DNA of 64,000 bases from Algoriphagus lutimaris (GTDB taxonomy: Bacteria; Bacteroidota; Bacteroidia; Cytophagales; Cyclobacteriaceae), in assembly GCF_017051705.1 (NCBI RefSeq), contig NZ_JAFIDJ010000002.1:392384-456383 (forward strand), read 5' to 3'. Positions 55,447-64,000 of the stretch are shown here, piece after piece. Positions within the stretch are counted from its first letter, which is position 1. Every line of letters begins with the position of its first letter. Under the pieces are notes generated by a model, which made no database searches, was not told the DNA's origin, and saw only the letters and a list, made by a program, of their open reading frames with translations. A program made the translations under genes and the position numbers.

Positions 55447-57306
55447 TTATTCGAATCCTGGATTCTGTACCAGAAGCGTGTTTCTGTTTAATTCATCCCT
55501 TAATATCGGAATATAATACATCTTATCTAACCAAGTTCTGTTTTCTTTACCTGGATCTATAGGAACTACTTTGTAAACATAGTTATAGATTTCAGGATCA
55601 TATCTATACAGAGAGTTAGTCGCTCCAGGTTTCAATGTACCTGTAATACTAATTGTATTCGCTTTTCTTCCCAAAGTCTCTTCTGCAATCATCCAACGAC
55701 GAGCATCATGGTATCTTTGTTCTTCATAAGCCATTTCGATTCTTCGCTCGTTTCTATAATCCTCCATCAATTCTTCACCACTGGAGGTTAATGCAGGCTG
55801 ACCTACTCTAAATCTGATCTGGTTCAACCAAGCTCTTGCTTCATCTTCCTGACCTAATTCTAAGGATGCCTCTACATAATTCAATACAGCTTCAGTATAT
55901 CTTAAGATTGGCCATGGAACTTCTTGCCAAGTGTTCTGATCTACAATAGCTGGGTCTGGATCGATGAATTTTCTAACATAATAACCTGTGTAGCTACCAT
56001 TCCAGTCCTCAATAGGGCTGTTTCTAGTGTCCAAACCGAAGTGGGTTACTTTATTACCGGATTCATCAGTTATTTCATAGGTACCTGTTTGGATCTGACC
56101 TAGTGGGTCTCTCGCCTGATTAGCTGAAGATCTAGGTTTCCACTGAGCACCATCATACAAAATAGACGCATAGAAACGTGCATCACGATTTTCATATGGA
56201 TTAGCAGCATGCTCTGGGTTATTCCAGTCAAATTTAGTACCATCCATCATTTCATAATCGTCTACCAATAATTGTACAGGACTATTTCCTGCCCAGTTGT
56301 TATATCCATTTGGACCATTGAATAGGCCTTGACGTCCACCGTTTTCCTGCTTTGCATTAATAAAGTATCTCGCCATGATCAATTCATTCTCTCCCCCATT
56401 TCTAGATAAGGAATTATTGATATAGTTCTGTATACCTTCCTCATGGGAGACAGGCTCCGAAAGACCGTACAAATTACCAGAGGCTCTATCTAAAACAGCT
56501 TTTGCTGCAGCTTGTGCTTGTTGCCATCTTTGAGTTCTATCTCCGCTTGGATAAGCCAATAAATCTAAATCTGAATAACCTGCCAATAGAGAAGATTTAG
56601 CAGATGCAGTAGGTCCATCATGTAGGTCACTAGCTGCATATAACAATACTCTAGATTTTAAAGCCAGAGCAGCCAATTCAGAAGCTCTACCCGCAGCCAT
56701 TGACTTTCCTGCCAACAAAGAAGCTGCATCATCTAGGTCAGAAACAATGAAATTGATAGTTTCTTCCCAAGTATTACGAGGAGCTTCATAGGTTTCCTCA
56801 CCTAATCCATAAGGTCTATCCACGATAGGAACACCACCGTAATATCTAGCCAATTGCTGATAATAGTAAGCTCTCATGAACTTTGCTTCTCCCAACAATC
56901 TATCTACAATACCTCCATCATTTGCGAATTGAGGTTCAGAAAGCTCCTCGATTGCAATATTTGCTCTTCTGATGTAGCTATACATATTACCCCAGAAAAT
57001 GGTATTGTTTACCCATCCATCATCAGCTGAGTTAGTTCTAGCTTCTGTGATGGTAGTAATACCTCTACCAGGGTGGGTAAAGATGGCTTCATCTGTAAGG
57101 GAAGCAAGCATTTGCTCGTCGAAACCGCCATTTCCAAATCCTTGGTAAATACCAGTAACGAAAGCCTCGGCTAGTGCTGGGTCGGACCAAACAGCTGCTT
57201 GGGATACTTCCCCTAACGGATCAGTATTCAAGAAATCATTGTTACAGCTCGCAATTGTAAATAGGGCTGTAACGAGTACGAATATGTGTTTTATGTTTCT
57301 TTTCAT
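55447..57306 (-). CDS. susD: SusD/RagB-family outer-membrane glycan-binding lipoprotein
   Basis: Surface-exposed lipoprotein of 619 aa with signal MKRNIKHIFVLVTALFTIASC (Cys21). The SusD start FLNTDPLGEVSQAAVW is directly after the Cys. It holds helix-rich TPR-like segments (AKFMRAYYYQQLARYYGGVPIV near 140) and the C-terminal SusD domain ELMEDYRNERRIEMAYEEQRYHDARRW near 520. It caps the SusC pore encoded 13 bp upstream. SusD proteins bind glycans or other ligands; nothing in the sequence or neighbours gives the ligand, as no glycosidase or lyase gene adjoins. Confidence 0.95.
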   Translation of the reverse strand: MKRNIKHIFVLVTALFTIASCNNDFLNTDPLGEVSQAAVWSDPALAEAFVTGIYQGFGNGGFDEQMLASLTDEAIFTHPGRGITTITEARTNSADDGWVNNTIFWGNMYSYIRRANIAIEELSEPQFANDGGIVDRLLGEAKFMRAYYYQQLARYYGGVPIVDRPYGLGEETYEAPRNTWEETINFIVSDLDDAASLLAGKSMAAGRASELAALALKSRVLLYAASDLHDGPTASAKSSLLAGYSDLDLLAYPSGDRTQRWQQAQAAAKAVLDRASGNLYGLSEPVSHEEGIQNYINNSLSRNGGENELIMARYFINAKQENGGRQGLFNGPNGYNNWAGNSPVQLLVDDYEMMDGTKFDWNNPEHAANPYENRDARFYASILYDGAQWKPRSSANQARDPLGQIQTGTYEITDESGNKVTHFGLDTRNSPIEDWNGSYTGYYVRKFIDPDPAIVDQNTWQEVPWPILRYTEAVLNYVEASLELGQEDEARAWLNQIRFRVGQPALTSSGEELMEDYRNERRIEMAYEEQRYHDARRWMIAEETLGRKANTISITGTLKPGATNSLYRYDPEIYNYVYKVVPIDPGKENRTWLDKMYYIPILRDELNRNTLLVQNPGFE

Positions 57307-57319
57307 TATTTCGGGTTGT

Positions 57320-60300
57320 TTAGAATGAAACAGAAATACCTGTGTTAATCACCCTTGCTTGTGGGTAATATTGTCCTGTAGCATTGCTTGATTCAGGATC
57401 GTACACTTTTAATTTATCCCAAGTGATTAAGTTCAAACCGTTTACATAAATTCTAGCATTTCTGATTCCAACTTTTTCAGTTAGAGTAGCAGGCAAGTTG
57501 TATCCAATCTCCAAGTTTTTCAATCTTAGATAATCAGTTTTTCTGAACCAGTATGTATTTCCGTTAGAATAATATTGATCAGATCTGTTTGCAATTCTTG
57601 GGTGCGTGCTGCTTGGATTATCAATAGTCCATCTGTTTTCATAGATATCTAGCAAGTAGTTACCAATGTTACCAGATTCACCAGCACTTACATATTGTCT
57701 AGCTCCTAAAGCACCTTGGAATAAAATTGCTAAATCAAATCCTTTCCAATTTGCAGAAATATTCACACCGCCTTGGAATGTTGGAATATTATTTTGATCC
57801 ATTCTGACACGGTCATCCGGAGTGATTTTACCATCACCATTATAATCCTTATACCTCATATCACCTGGACGAAGATTATTAGTGATCGCAGTATAATCCA
57901 AAGATTCTGCATCAATTGACTGCTGATCTGGGAATACTCCATCATATTGGTATACCAAGAAAGTGTTCATTGGACTTCCAGTTGATTGCTGCCATTCTGG
58001 AGCACCAGGAGACTCATCCCAGAACAAGATCTTGTTTTTCGCATAACCACCGTTTGCACTGATAGAGTATTGAAATTCTCCTTTACCACCTCTATAGCCC
58101 AAGTTTAAGTCAAATCCTTTGTTTTCCACTTCACCGATGTTTTCAGCTGGTAGGGAAAGCCCTGTACTTTGAGGAACTGAGGCATTTCTTTGCCAAAGAA
58201 TATTGGTTCTCTTGTTATAGAACAAATCAAACTCGAAGAATACCTTACCTTGTAAAAACTGACCTTCAAATCCTAAGTTAGAATTATTAGCCACTTCCCA
58301 TGTTACGGATGTATTAGGTACTCTTGTTTCAAACAAAGTCTTCGTCTCAGCACCTCCGATGATGTAAGAGCTAAAACCGTAGGTTGACAAGAATTGATAT
58401 TCCGCAATTTGGTCATTACCCAACTGCCCCCAAGATCCTCTGATTTTGAAGAAATCGAATGTTCCACCTAAAGAGTTTTTCCAGAAATTTTCTTCTGAAA
58501 CCACCCAACCCAACATGATACCTGGGAAGAAACCAAATCTAGTCTCTTCAGGGAAGATGTAAGATCCATCATTTCTCCATAAGAATTCCGCCAGGTATTT
58601 CTCTTTGTAGTTATAGGCAACTCTACCAAAGTAGTTTAAACGAGCTCGTTCAAAAGCACCACCACCGTTGTCTTTCTGCAAGTCACCACCAGCAAACATC
58701 TGGTCAATAGCAGTAGAGATAAAGAATCTTCTAAAAGCATTGAAGTTATTTCCTTCTACTGTTTCTCTGTTCACACCGGCTACCACATTAATGGTATGGT
58801 CTTCACCAAAGGTCTTATCGTAGCTTAACACTGCTCCTAATAAGATATTCAATTGATTCTCATTTGCTTCTCTCAATCTTGGTTCAGCAGGACCTCTTTT
58901 ACTTGGTACCAATACTGGAGTTACTCCATCATCTTCAAATCCGTTCCCTAATTGGTACAAAGTCCATGGAATCTCCCATCTTTTAGTATATCTGATATAT
59001 TTATCAATTGCAGCTGTACCAGTTAATTTCAAACCTTCTACTCCAGGAATCTTAATTTCCAAATTACCTGTAGTTTGGATATAATCTCTTTTATCTCGGT
59101 CATAACCAGTCGCATTGGTTGTAATTACCACTGGGTTTTCACCGTTTTCGATATCTGGACCTGGTAATCCATTTGGCCAGTAAGCTGGTTGATTTGGCTT
59201 ACCTCTCATTTGCATACGGAAGATTGAACCAGCACCTCTGGTTGGGAAGAATCTAAATTCCTCTCTTGCTAAGATCCCTAAACCAACTTTCACATACTTA
59301 TTTACATTCGCATCCAAATTGATTCTGAAATCATACTGCTTGTAACCAGTAGCTGCATTTTTATAATACGCATCTTGGTTTTGATAACCCAAAGAAGTCA
59401 AATACTTGACGTTGTCACTACCGCCTACCAACTGAAGGTTGTATCTGCTTTGAGGAGACCAATTCTTCAACGTGGCATCATACCAATCGGTGTTTGGATA
59501 GAACCAAGGATCAGTGCCATTTCTGTACAATTCTAACTCAGAAGGAGTATAAGGAGCAGAACGAACTTGACCATTTGGTCTAGTGTACTCTCCCGTCTGC
59601 TTGTAAGCTTCATTAGCAGCAGCCCATTCTGAAGTAGGAAGAGCATAAATATCCAAGTCATTCAACATTTCTGCATATTGAGCAGCATTAGCCAAATCAG
59701 GCACTACAGTTGGTTGAGCCCAACCTTGGTTTGCTTGAAAAGTCAATTCTGGTGCTCCAGTGGAACCTCTTTTGGTAGTTACCAAGATTACACCATTCGC
59801 AGCTCTAGAACCATAAATTGCAGCAGAAGCATCCTTCAAAACTGAGATATTCTCAATGTCATTTGGATTCAATCGCTGAAGACCACCTGCTCTCGCCGGA
59901 ATACCGTCAATTACAACTAGTGCTTCATTGTTACCTAAAGTATTACTACCTCTAATTCGAATACCGGATCCATCATAACCTGGCTCACCAGATCTGTTTA
60001 CCGCAACTACACCAGCCATACGACCAGCAAGAGAGTTGGATAAGTTCATGGCTGGAGATTTCACCAAGTCTTTACCTTTTACGGTGGCTACTGAACCAGT
60101 AATTGTTTCTTTCTTCTGCTCGCCATAACCTACTACCACCACTTCTTCTAGAGATTTGGTGTCAGGCAATAAAGTAAGATCAAGAGTTGAACGACTTCCT
60201 ACCGGAACTTCAAGAGTAGTAAATCCAATAAATGATAATACCAATGTAGCATCATTACCATCTATATTTACACTAAATTTTCCGTCTATATCAGTTACTG

Positions 60301-60472
60301 TACCTGTGGTAGTACCTTTCACTAATACGGAAACCCCAGGGAGCGGCAAATTATCCTCCCCTGAAATTACGACACCAGACACCTCCCGGGTCTGCGCCAA
60401 AACTGAGCCCATTACGCCCAGAAACATTAAAAATGTTAAGCCAAAAAGCTTAAATCGAGTAGAGTTTTTCAT
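57320..60472 (-). CDS. susC: SusC-type TonB-linked outer-membrane transporter
   Basis: Outer-membrane transporter of 1050 aa. A Sec signal (MKNSTRFKLFGLTFLMFLGVMGSVLAQ) precedes a carboxypeptidase-D-like regulatory domain (about 28-112), the SusC signature EEVVVVGYGEQKKETITGSV near 108, a plug domain with AIYGSRAANGVILVTTKRG near 222, and the barrel ending ARVINTGISVSF. It works with the SusD lipoprotein encoded 13 bp downstream to import bound oligosaccharides or peptides. There is no anti-sigma or ECF-sigma pair or hybrid sensor upstream in the window, so regulation cannot be inferred; the 326-bp AT-rich upstream region is a likely promoter zone. Confidence 0.96.
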   Translation of the reverse strand: MKNSTRFKLFGLTFLMFLGVMGSVLAQTREVSGVVISGEDNLPLPGVSVLVKGTTTGTVTDIDGKFSVNIDGNDATLVLSFIGFTTLEVPVGSRSTLDLTLLPDTKSLEEVVVVGYGEQKKETITGSVATVKGKDLVKSPAMNLSNSLAGRMAGVVAVNRSGEPGYDGSGIRIRGSNTLGNNEALVVIDGIPARAGGLQRLNPNDIENISVLKDASAAIYGSRAANGVILVTTKRGSTGAPELTFQANQGWAQPTVVPDLANAAQYAEMLNDLDIYALPTSEWAAANEAYKQTGEYTRPNGQVRSAPYTPSELELYRNGTDPWFYPNTDWYDATLKNWSPQSRYNLQLVGGSDNVKYLTSLGYQNQDAYYKNAATGYKQYDFRINLDANVNKYVKVGLGILAREEFRFFPTRGAGSIFRMQMRGKPNQPAYWPNGLPGPDIENGENPVVITTNATGYDRDKRDYIQTTGNLEIKIPGVEGLKLTGTAAIDKYIRYTKRWEIPWTLYQLGNGFEDDGVTPVLVPSKRGPAEPRLREANENQLNILLGAVLSYDKTFGEDHTINVVAGVNRETVEGNNFNAFRRFFISTAIDQMFAGGDLQKDNGGGAFERARLNYFGRVAYNYKEKYLAEFLWRNDGSYIFPEETRFGFFPGIMLGWVVSEENFWKNSLGGTFDFFKIRGSWGQLGNDQIAEYQFLSTYGFSSYIIGGAETKTLFETRVPNTSVTWEVANNSNLGFEGQFLQGKVFFEFDLFYNKRTNILWQRNASVPQSTGLSLPAENIGEVENKGFDLNLGYRGGKGEFQYSISANGGYAKNKILFWDESPGAPEWQQSTGSPMNTFLVYQYDGVFPDQQSIDAESLDYTAITNNLRPGDMRYKDYNGDGKITPDDRVRMDQNNIPTFQGGVNISANWKGFDLAILFQGALGARQYVSAGESGNIGNYLLDIYENRWTIDNPSSTHPRIANRSDQYYSNGNTYWFRKTDYLRLKNLEIGYNLPATLTEKVGIRNARIYVNGLNLITWDKLKVYDPESSNATGQYYPQARVINTGISVSF

Positions 60473-60798
60473 ACACGGTTATTGGTTTGGGTTGCATTAA
60501 AATATTAACTAACAATATTGACTATAAATCTAGGCAAAATCTCACTGTATACTTTTGAAAACTGACTGTATTTTATCTTATTCAATCGATTGCATCGCCA
60601 AAAAACGCTCTTTAATTTGTATTTTTAAAAGAATAGTTAGATTATTTTAATAGATATTAAGAAGCTTAATTTAGAAATATTCAATAAAATCATTTTTTTA
60701 TTGATTTAACTCTAACAAATATTAATATTTTTTGAATATTCAATAAATATTGAAAAAAATTATCTTTATTCAGCAGAGTTTTTTAAAAAAATTAGGCT
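60473..60798. other. AT-rich region upstream of susC
   Basis: 326 bp with very high AT between 60640 and 60780 (repeated AATATT and TTGAATATTCAAT-like stretches, partly palindromic). It holds the end-of-gene hairpin of the heme lipoprotein and presumably the susC promoter, but I found no convincing TTTG-N19-TAnnTTTG pair. I see no gene. Confidence 0.55.
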
Positions 60799-60807
60799 TT
60801 ATAGCCT
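60794..60807 (-). terminator. Terminator overlapping the heme-lipoprotein stop codon
   Basis: Stem AGGCT / AGCCT, 4-nt loop TTAT, followed on the minus strand by AATTTTTTT. The hairpin includes the TAA stop, so coding and terminator sequence overlap. Confidence 0.6.
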
Positions 60808-61452
60808 TTTTACCACTTCTTTTTTGGGAATCTTTAATGACCACATCCCTCTTAGATCTCCTTGCTGGAACCCAGTCGCTTGATCTGCAGGATAAAGTTC
60901 TTTTATTGATTTTAAAACTTCACTGGAAATTTCGGTATTAGGATCACCATGGCAATTGGAACAAACCCCGCCAGGAAACATAATTGCCTTGGTGTATAAA
61001 AAAACTTCCCCATTCTCAACTTTTTGAATATTAGGTTTATTTTCAATTCCATTCTCAGCATTGTACGAATAGGCGTCTAAAATTAAGGCCTCATCAGAAT
61101 CTGGTACATTCTGCGGATTTCTATTTTTAAATGCAACTCTTTTCAATTGTATCTCTTCTGTAGGAACCTTACTGGCAGTAATTGTCGAAGCATTTTCTTT
61201 ACAAAATGCAATCGCATGCTCAAACCCTCCTTCCTCTATCGCTTTTTGAAGACTAGAAATCAGGTTCTTTTGGGCTTCTGAGGTCAATGAATCTCCCCAA
61301 ATCATAGCCTCTTGAAGAATTTCTGCATCACTTAGCCGCTTTACTTCCATTGTCTTATTTACTTCATCGAATACTTCCTTTGAAACTCGCTCGCGAGGTC
61401 CACAGGAAATCAAAAATAAAAAAAGACCAAGAGTTAGATACGTGTTGTTCAT
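60799..61452 (-). CDS. c-type heme lipoprotein with Tll0287-like (DUF3365) domain
   Basis: Lipoprotein of 217 aa (signal MNNTYLTLGLFLFLISC, Cys17). One c-type heme motif CSNCH is at C164-H168 in FPGGVCSNCHGDP, and the segment RVAFKNRNPQNVPDSDEALIL near 105 is typical of Tll0287/DUF3365 sensor-like domains, which elsewhere sit before histidine kinases; here it stands alone. Such domains may sense redox state or gases, or carry electrons. It is upstream of susC in the same orientation but ends in a terminator, so it is probably a separate unit. Divergent from the YCF48 repeat protein. Confidence 0.85.
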   Translation of the reverse strand: MNNTYLTLGLFLFLISCGPRERVSKEVFDEVNKTMEVKRLSDAEILQEAMIWGDSLTSEAQKNLISSLQKAIEEGGFEHAIAFCKENASTITASKVPTEEIQLKRVAFKNRNPQNVPDSDEALILDAYSYNAENGIENKPNIQKVENGEVFLYTKAIMFPGGVCSNCHGDPNTEISSEVLKSIKELYPADQATGFQQGDLRGMWSLKIPKKEVVKRL

Positions 61453-61606
61453 TGTACATTAATTAAATAGGAGCAGATAAAACTACAAATAATCTGGAAG
61501 GTTTGTCATCATCCCTTCTAAGGATATTCGAGCAAATAAATTTGAAAACCATCGTCATTTGCTTATCTCTTACAATTAAAGAACTAGTAAATACCGTGTA
61601 GGTCAC

Positions 61607-61636
61607 TTTGTCAAGTAAGGAATTCGCGTATTTTTG
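61607..61636 (+). promoter_or_regulatory. Promoter of the YCF48/PKD repeat gene
   Basis: TTTG (61607-61610), 18-nt spacer, TATTTTTG (61629-61636): a full match to the Bacteroidota TTTG-N18/19-TAnnTTTG promoter, 22 bp before the ATG at 61658. Confidence 0.65.
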
Positions 61637-61657
61637 TTTTATTAATGCATCCCTCCT

Positions 61658-64000
61658 ATGCGTAAAGCTTTTTACTTATTTATTGTTTGCCTACTCATCG
61701 GTAACTCACTTTTTGGACAAAGCTGGAAAAGAATGCAAAGCTGGGGCTTAGATCTAGAAGACATTACCTGGATTGACAATTTGGTAGGCTATGGAGGAGG
61801 AGAAAATCTATTGATCAAGACCGTTGATGGTGGACTTACTTGGGAAGAACAATTGATTCCCACAACCGCAAGGATTAATGATCTGGAATTTTGGAATGAG
61901 CAAATCGGGATAGCGATTGGTGAAGGAGGAGAACTATTAAGAACTCTGGATGGAGGAGTGGTTTGGAGTTCTATAGCTGGGCCCACTTCCTTGAACTTAA
62001 ATGGAGTTTCTTTTATCAATGAAAACACCCTCCTTATAATCGGGGAATCCGGCACCATTTATAAAAGTGAGGACTTGGGTAATTCTTGGCAAAAAACTTC
62101 CTCAACTTCTGTCAAGCTGAATGACATTCATTTTATTAATGAGAATATTGGCTTTATCACCGGGGAAGAAGGAACTATACTCAAAACGATAGATGGAGGC
62201 ACCACTTTCGAAAATTTGACTATTCCCGTGAACACCCAATTGAATGCAATCAATTTTTCGAGTGAAACAACCGGGTATGCAGTAGGGGATGAAGGATCTA
62301 TTATAAAAACAGAGGATGGAGGTAATAGTTGGATAGTTTTAAACTCAGGTGTAAGTAATAACTTAAATGATATTGGATTCAGCCCTCTTAATTCTAATAT
62401 TATTGTGGTAGTTGGGTCAGAAGCCACTGCTTTAAAATCTATCAATGCTGGAGTTACTTTTTCAAAAGCGAATCTAGGTTCAGGGAATTCAAGAAAGCTA
62501 AATGCGCTCGAATTTATTCCTGATTCAAACGTACTTTTGGCTGTTGGAGAAAATGGTTATGTGATCAGTTCAGGAAATGCCGGAAGTAATTATAGTACTA
62601 GATTAGCGGGGTACAGAAATGATTTTGGTTCTATTGACTTCAAATCTGAGCGGGTTGGGTATATAGCAGGACAGCAGGGAACAGTGTTTCTAACAACTAA
62701 CGGAGCCACCTCAATTATTAATAGGTCACTACCTGAAGAAACAGACATCAATGCCATTTCGTTTTGGAATAATGGTTTTGGGTACGCCTCCAGTAACTCT
62801 GGCAAAGTATTTAGAACAAGTAATTCAGGATCATCTTGGGTATCCGTACCTGCAACTACCTCTGAGGATATCACTGGCTTCTATTTATTTGCACCTTCGG
62901 TACTGTATATAACTGGAACGAATGGGTATATCGCCAGATCCTTTAATTCAGGTGGAACCTGGGATTCTGAAATTGTCACAAATACGAACGAAAACCTGAA
63001 AGACGTTACTTACTTTGATTTCCAAGTCGGCTTTGCCATGGGAGAAAACGGGCAGATCAGTTGGACCAATGGAGGAAACACATGGGAAAATCTTCCTAAA
63101 CTCAGTGAGCAACATTTAAACGCTTTAGCCAAGGTTGATTCCAGTACTGCTATTATTGTAGGAGATGGAGGTATTATTTTAAAATCAGAGGATTTAGCCA
63201 AAACCTGGAGAATCATTCCCACAGATATCACCGAAAACCTGAACTCTGTAGATTTTTGGGATGAAAATATTGGAATTATAGCAGGAGACAACGGGTTAAC
63301 ACTTCAAACCAAAGATGGAGGAGAGAGCTGGCTTCAAATAGAAACCGGTACAACCAGAAATTTGAATGCGGTCAGCATGGGAACATCATTAGTTGCATTT
63401 GCCGCAGGTGACGATGGCACTATTTTAAACTATACCTGTAGCACACCACCTGGGATTAGTGAAATAACAGGAGAAACGAGTGTGTGTCTTGGTAGTTCTA
63501 CCTACCAAGTGAATGACCAAGCCATTTCAGGATCCCAAATAGTATGGAGAGTAGATGGAGGTGAAATTATTTCAGGACAAGGCACCTCCCAAGTGGAAGT
63601 AAACTGGAATAAGACAGGAAGACAAGGTCTATTTGTAAGCCGACAAAATTTCTGTGGTAATGGTGAAACCTCTGCATTAGAGGTAGAAGTGCTGTCCTCA
63701 CCTACTTTAAACCTAGAAATAGAAGGCCTTGGTACCGTTTGTACGAATCAATCAGAGCTCTATACTTTACCTTCTGAGCAAGGAGTAATCTACATTTGGA
63801 CAGCAGAAGGAGGAGAAATCCTTTCTGGACAAAACAGTTCTGAAATAGAGGTTCTTTGGCAAGATCAGGGTACACAAACACTTTCTGTGGTTTTGGAAAA
63901 TACTTGTGGAAGTACAGCTCCCATTAGTAAAACTATTATAGTTGGAGCACCTCCTGAGCAGCCTAGTCTTATAGAAGGAGATCGACTAGTGGGATTCGGA
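61658..64000 (+). CDS. Large secreted protein, 14 YCF48-like blades plus PKD-like domains (3' end cut off)
   Basis: The reading frame is open for 781 codons from the ATG at 61658 to the window end with no stop. A Sec signal (MRKAFYLFIVCLLIGNSLFGQ) is followed by 14 YCF48/BNR-like repeats of about 40 residues, with the pattern LNxIxFxxxxxGxxxGxxGxIxKTxDGGxTW; clear ones are LNDIHFINENIGFITGEEG, ILKTIDGGTTF and LNSVDFWDENIGIIAGDNG. Two seven-bladed propellers are the natural reading. From about residue 590 come PKD-like beta domains with paired cysteines (SVCLGSSTYQV, RQNFCGNGE; TVCTNQSELYTL, LENTCGSTA). Proteins of this build usually end in a type IX secretion sorting domain, which would lie past 64000. 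Function is unknown; adhesion or binding is inferred. Confidence 0.85.
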   Translation, partial: MRKAFYLFIVCLLIGNSLFGQSWKRMQSWGLDLEDITWIDNLVGYGGGENLLIKTVDGGLTWEEQLIPTTARINDLEFWNEQIGIAIGEGGELLRTLDGGVVWSSIAGPTSLNLNGVSFINENTLLIIGESGTIYKSEDLGNSWQKTSSTSVKLNDIHFINENIGFITGEEGTILKTIDGGTTFENLTIPVNTQLNAINFSSETTGYAVGDEGSIIKTEDGGNSWIVLNSGVSNNLNDIGFSPLNSNIIVVVGSEATALKSINAGVTFSKANLGSGNSRKLNALEFIPDSNVLLAVGENGYVISSGNAGSNYSTRLAGYRNDFGSIDFKSERVGYIAGQQGTVFLTTNGATSIINRSLPEETDINAISFWNNGFGYASSNSGKVFRTSNSGSSWVSVPATTSEDITGFYLFAPSVLYITGTNGYIARSFNSGGTWDSEIVTNTNENLKDVTYFDFQVGFAMGENGQISWTNGGNTWENLPKLSEQHLNALAKVDSSTAIIVGDGGIILKSEDLAKTWRIIPTDITENLNSVDFWDENIGIIAGDNGLTLQTKDGGESWLQIETGTTRNLNAVSMGTSLVAFAAGDDGTILNYTCSTPPGISEITGETSVCLGSSTYQVNDQAISGSQIVWRVDGGEIISGQGTSQVEVNWNKTGRQGLFVSRQNFCGNGETSALEVEVLSSPTLNLEIEGLGTVCTNQSELYTLPSEQGVIYIWTAEGGEILSGQNSSEIEVLWQDQGTQTLSVVLENTCGSTAPISKTIIVGAPPEQPSLIEGDRLVGFG

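Noticed and set aside
62128-63291. Several minus-strand frames of 90-105 aa
   Set aside because: They are antisense to the large YCF48 repeat gene; their Pro/Ser-rich, mutually similar translations are the complement of the repeated blade sequence.

Overview
The window reads as chromosomal DNA of a Bacteroidota bacterium of the order Cytophagales, most like Cyclobacteriaceae (Algoriphagus-type). The basis is the mix of families: a SusC/SusD pair, a gliding-motility GldD lipoprotein, BatD, YCF48-type and FG-GAP/VCBS lipoproteins, short or absent Shine-Dalgarno sequences, and promoter-like TTTG-N18/19-TAnnTTTG boxes. The DNA is AT-rich and gene-dense. I see no rRNA, tRNA, transposase, phage gene or CRISPR array. 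Two genes are cut by the window ends: the E2 gene at position 1 and the YCF48 repeat gene at position 64000.

Layout. (1) 1-4170, minus strand: an overlapping acs - E1 alpha - E1 beta - E2 operon making acetyl-CoA. (2) 4171-5125: a gene-free stretch with an array of 3-nt-loop palindromes, bounded by two copies of a 26-nt hairpin core. (3) 5126-14171, minus strand: a secreted sugar-oxidation and glycan region. It holds a GMC flavoprotein with a Tat-signal small subunit (glucoside 3-dehydrogenase type), a GH29 alpha-L-fucosidase with discoidin-like domains, an FG-GAP propeller protein and a large propeller/HEAT/cytochrome c lipoprotein. (4) 14386-21832: a TonB-dependent receptor, an S10 peptidase, a nitroreductase, a DinB-like protein, GldD and a sodium:solute symporter. 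(5) 22784-46261: mainly housekeeping genes. These are a sugar-kinase-like phosphotransferase, RecG, aspartate kinase, lumazine synthase, a TPR protein, a second E1 alpha, RecF, a nucleotidyltransferase, PII plus ammonium transporter, BatD-AroC-DAACS symporter, fumarase, RidA, MazG, GlmM, a cysteine desulfurase, a Rieske protein and a CsaA-like protein. (6) 46754-60472, minus strand: a SusC/SusD locus, then an FG-GAP/ASPIC lipoprotein, an FGE-like protein, a Gfo/Idh oxidoreductase, a TIM-barrel isomerase and a YCF48 lipoprotein, with a divergent HisA-like gene beyond. (7) 60799-64000: a Tll0287-like (DUF3365) c-type heme lipoprotein, and a divergent large secreted protein with 14 YCF48-like blades followed by PKD-like domains.

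How they may work together. Region 3 looks like periplasmic oxidation of sugars or glycosides, with the small subunit carrying the flavoprotein through the Tat pore and the cytochrome-bearing protein as a possible electron acceptor. Region 6 pairs a SusCD importer with Tat-exported Gfo/Idh and TIM-barrel enzymes of the kind found in glycoside-modifying pathways, yet has no hydrolase of its own. Both readings are inference.

Points that most deserve a second look: the palindrome array at 4531-4870; a HisA-like protein whose catalytic base position holds Trp instead of Asp; the split sugar-oxidation modules; and the double-propeller protein at the right edge. Almost every convergent gene pair is separated by an intrinsic terminator.
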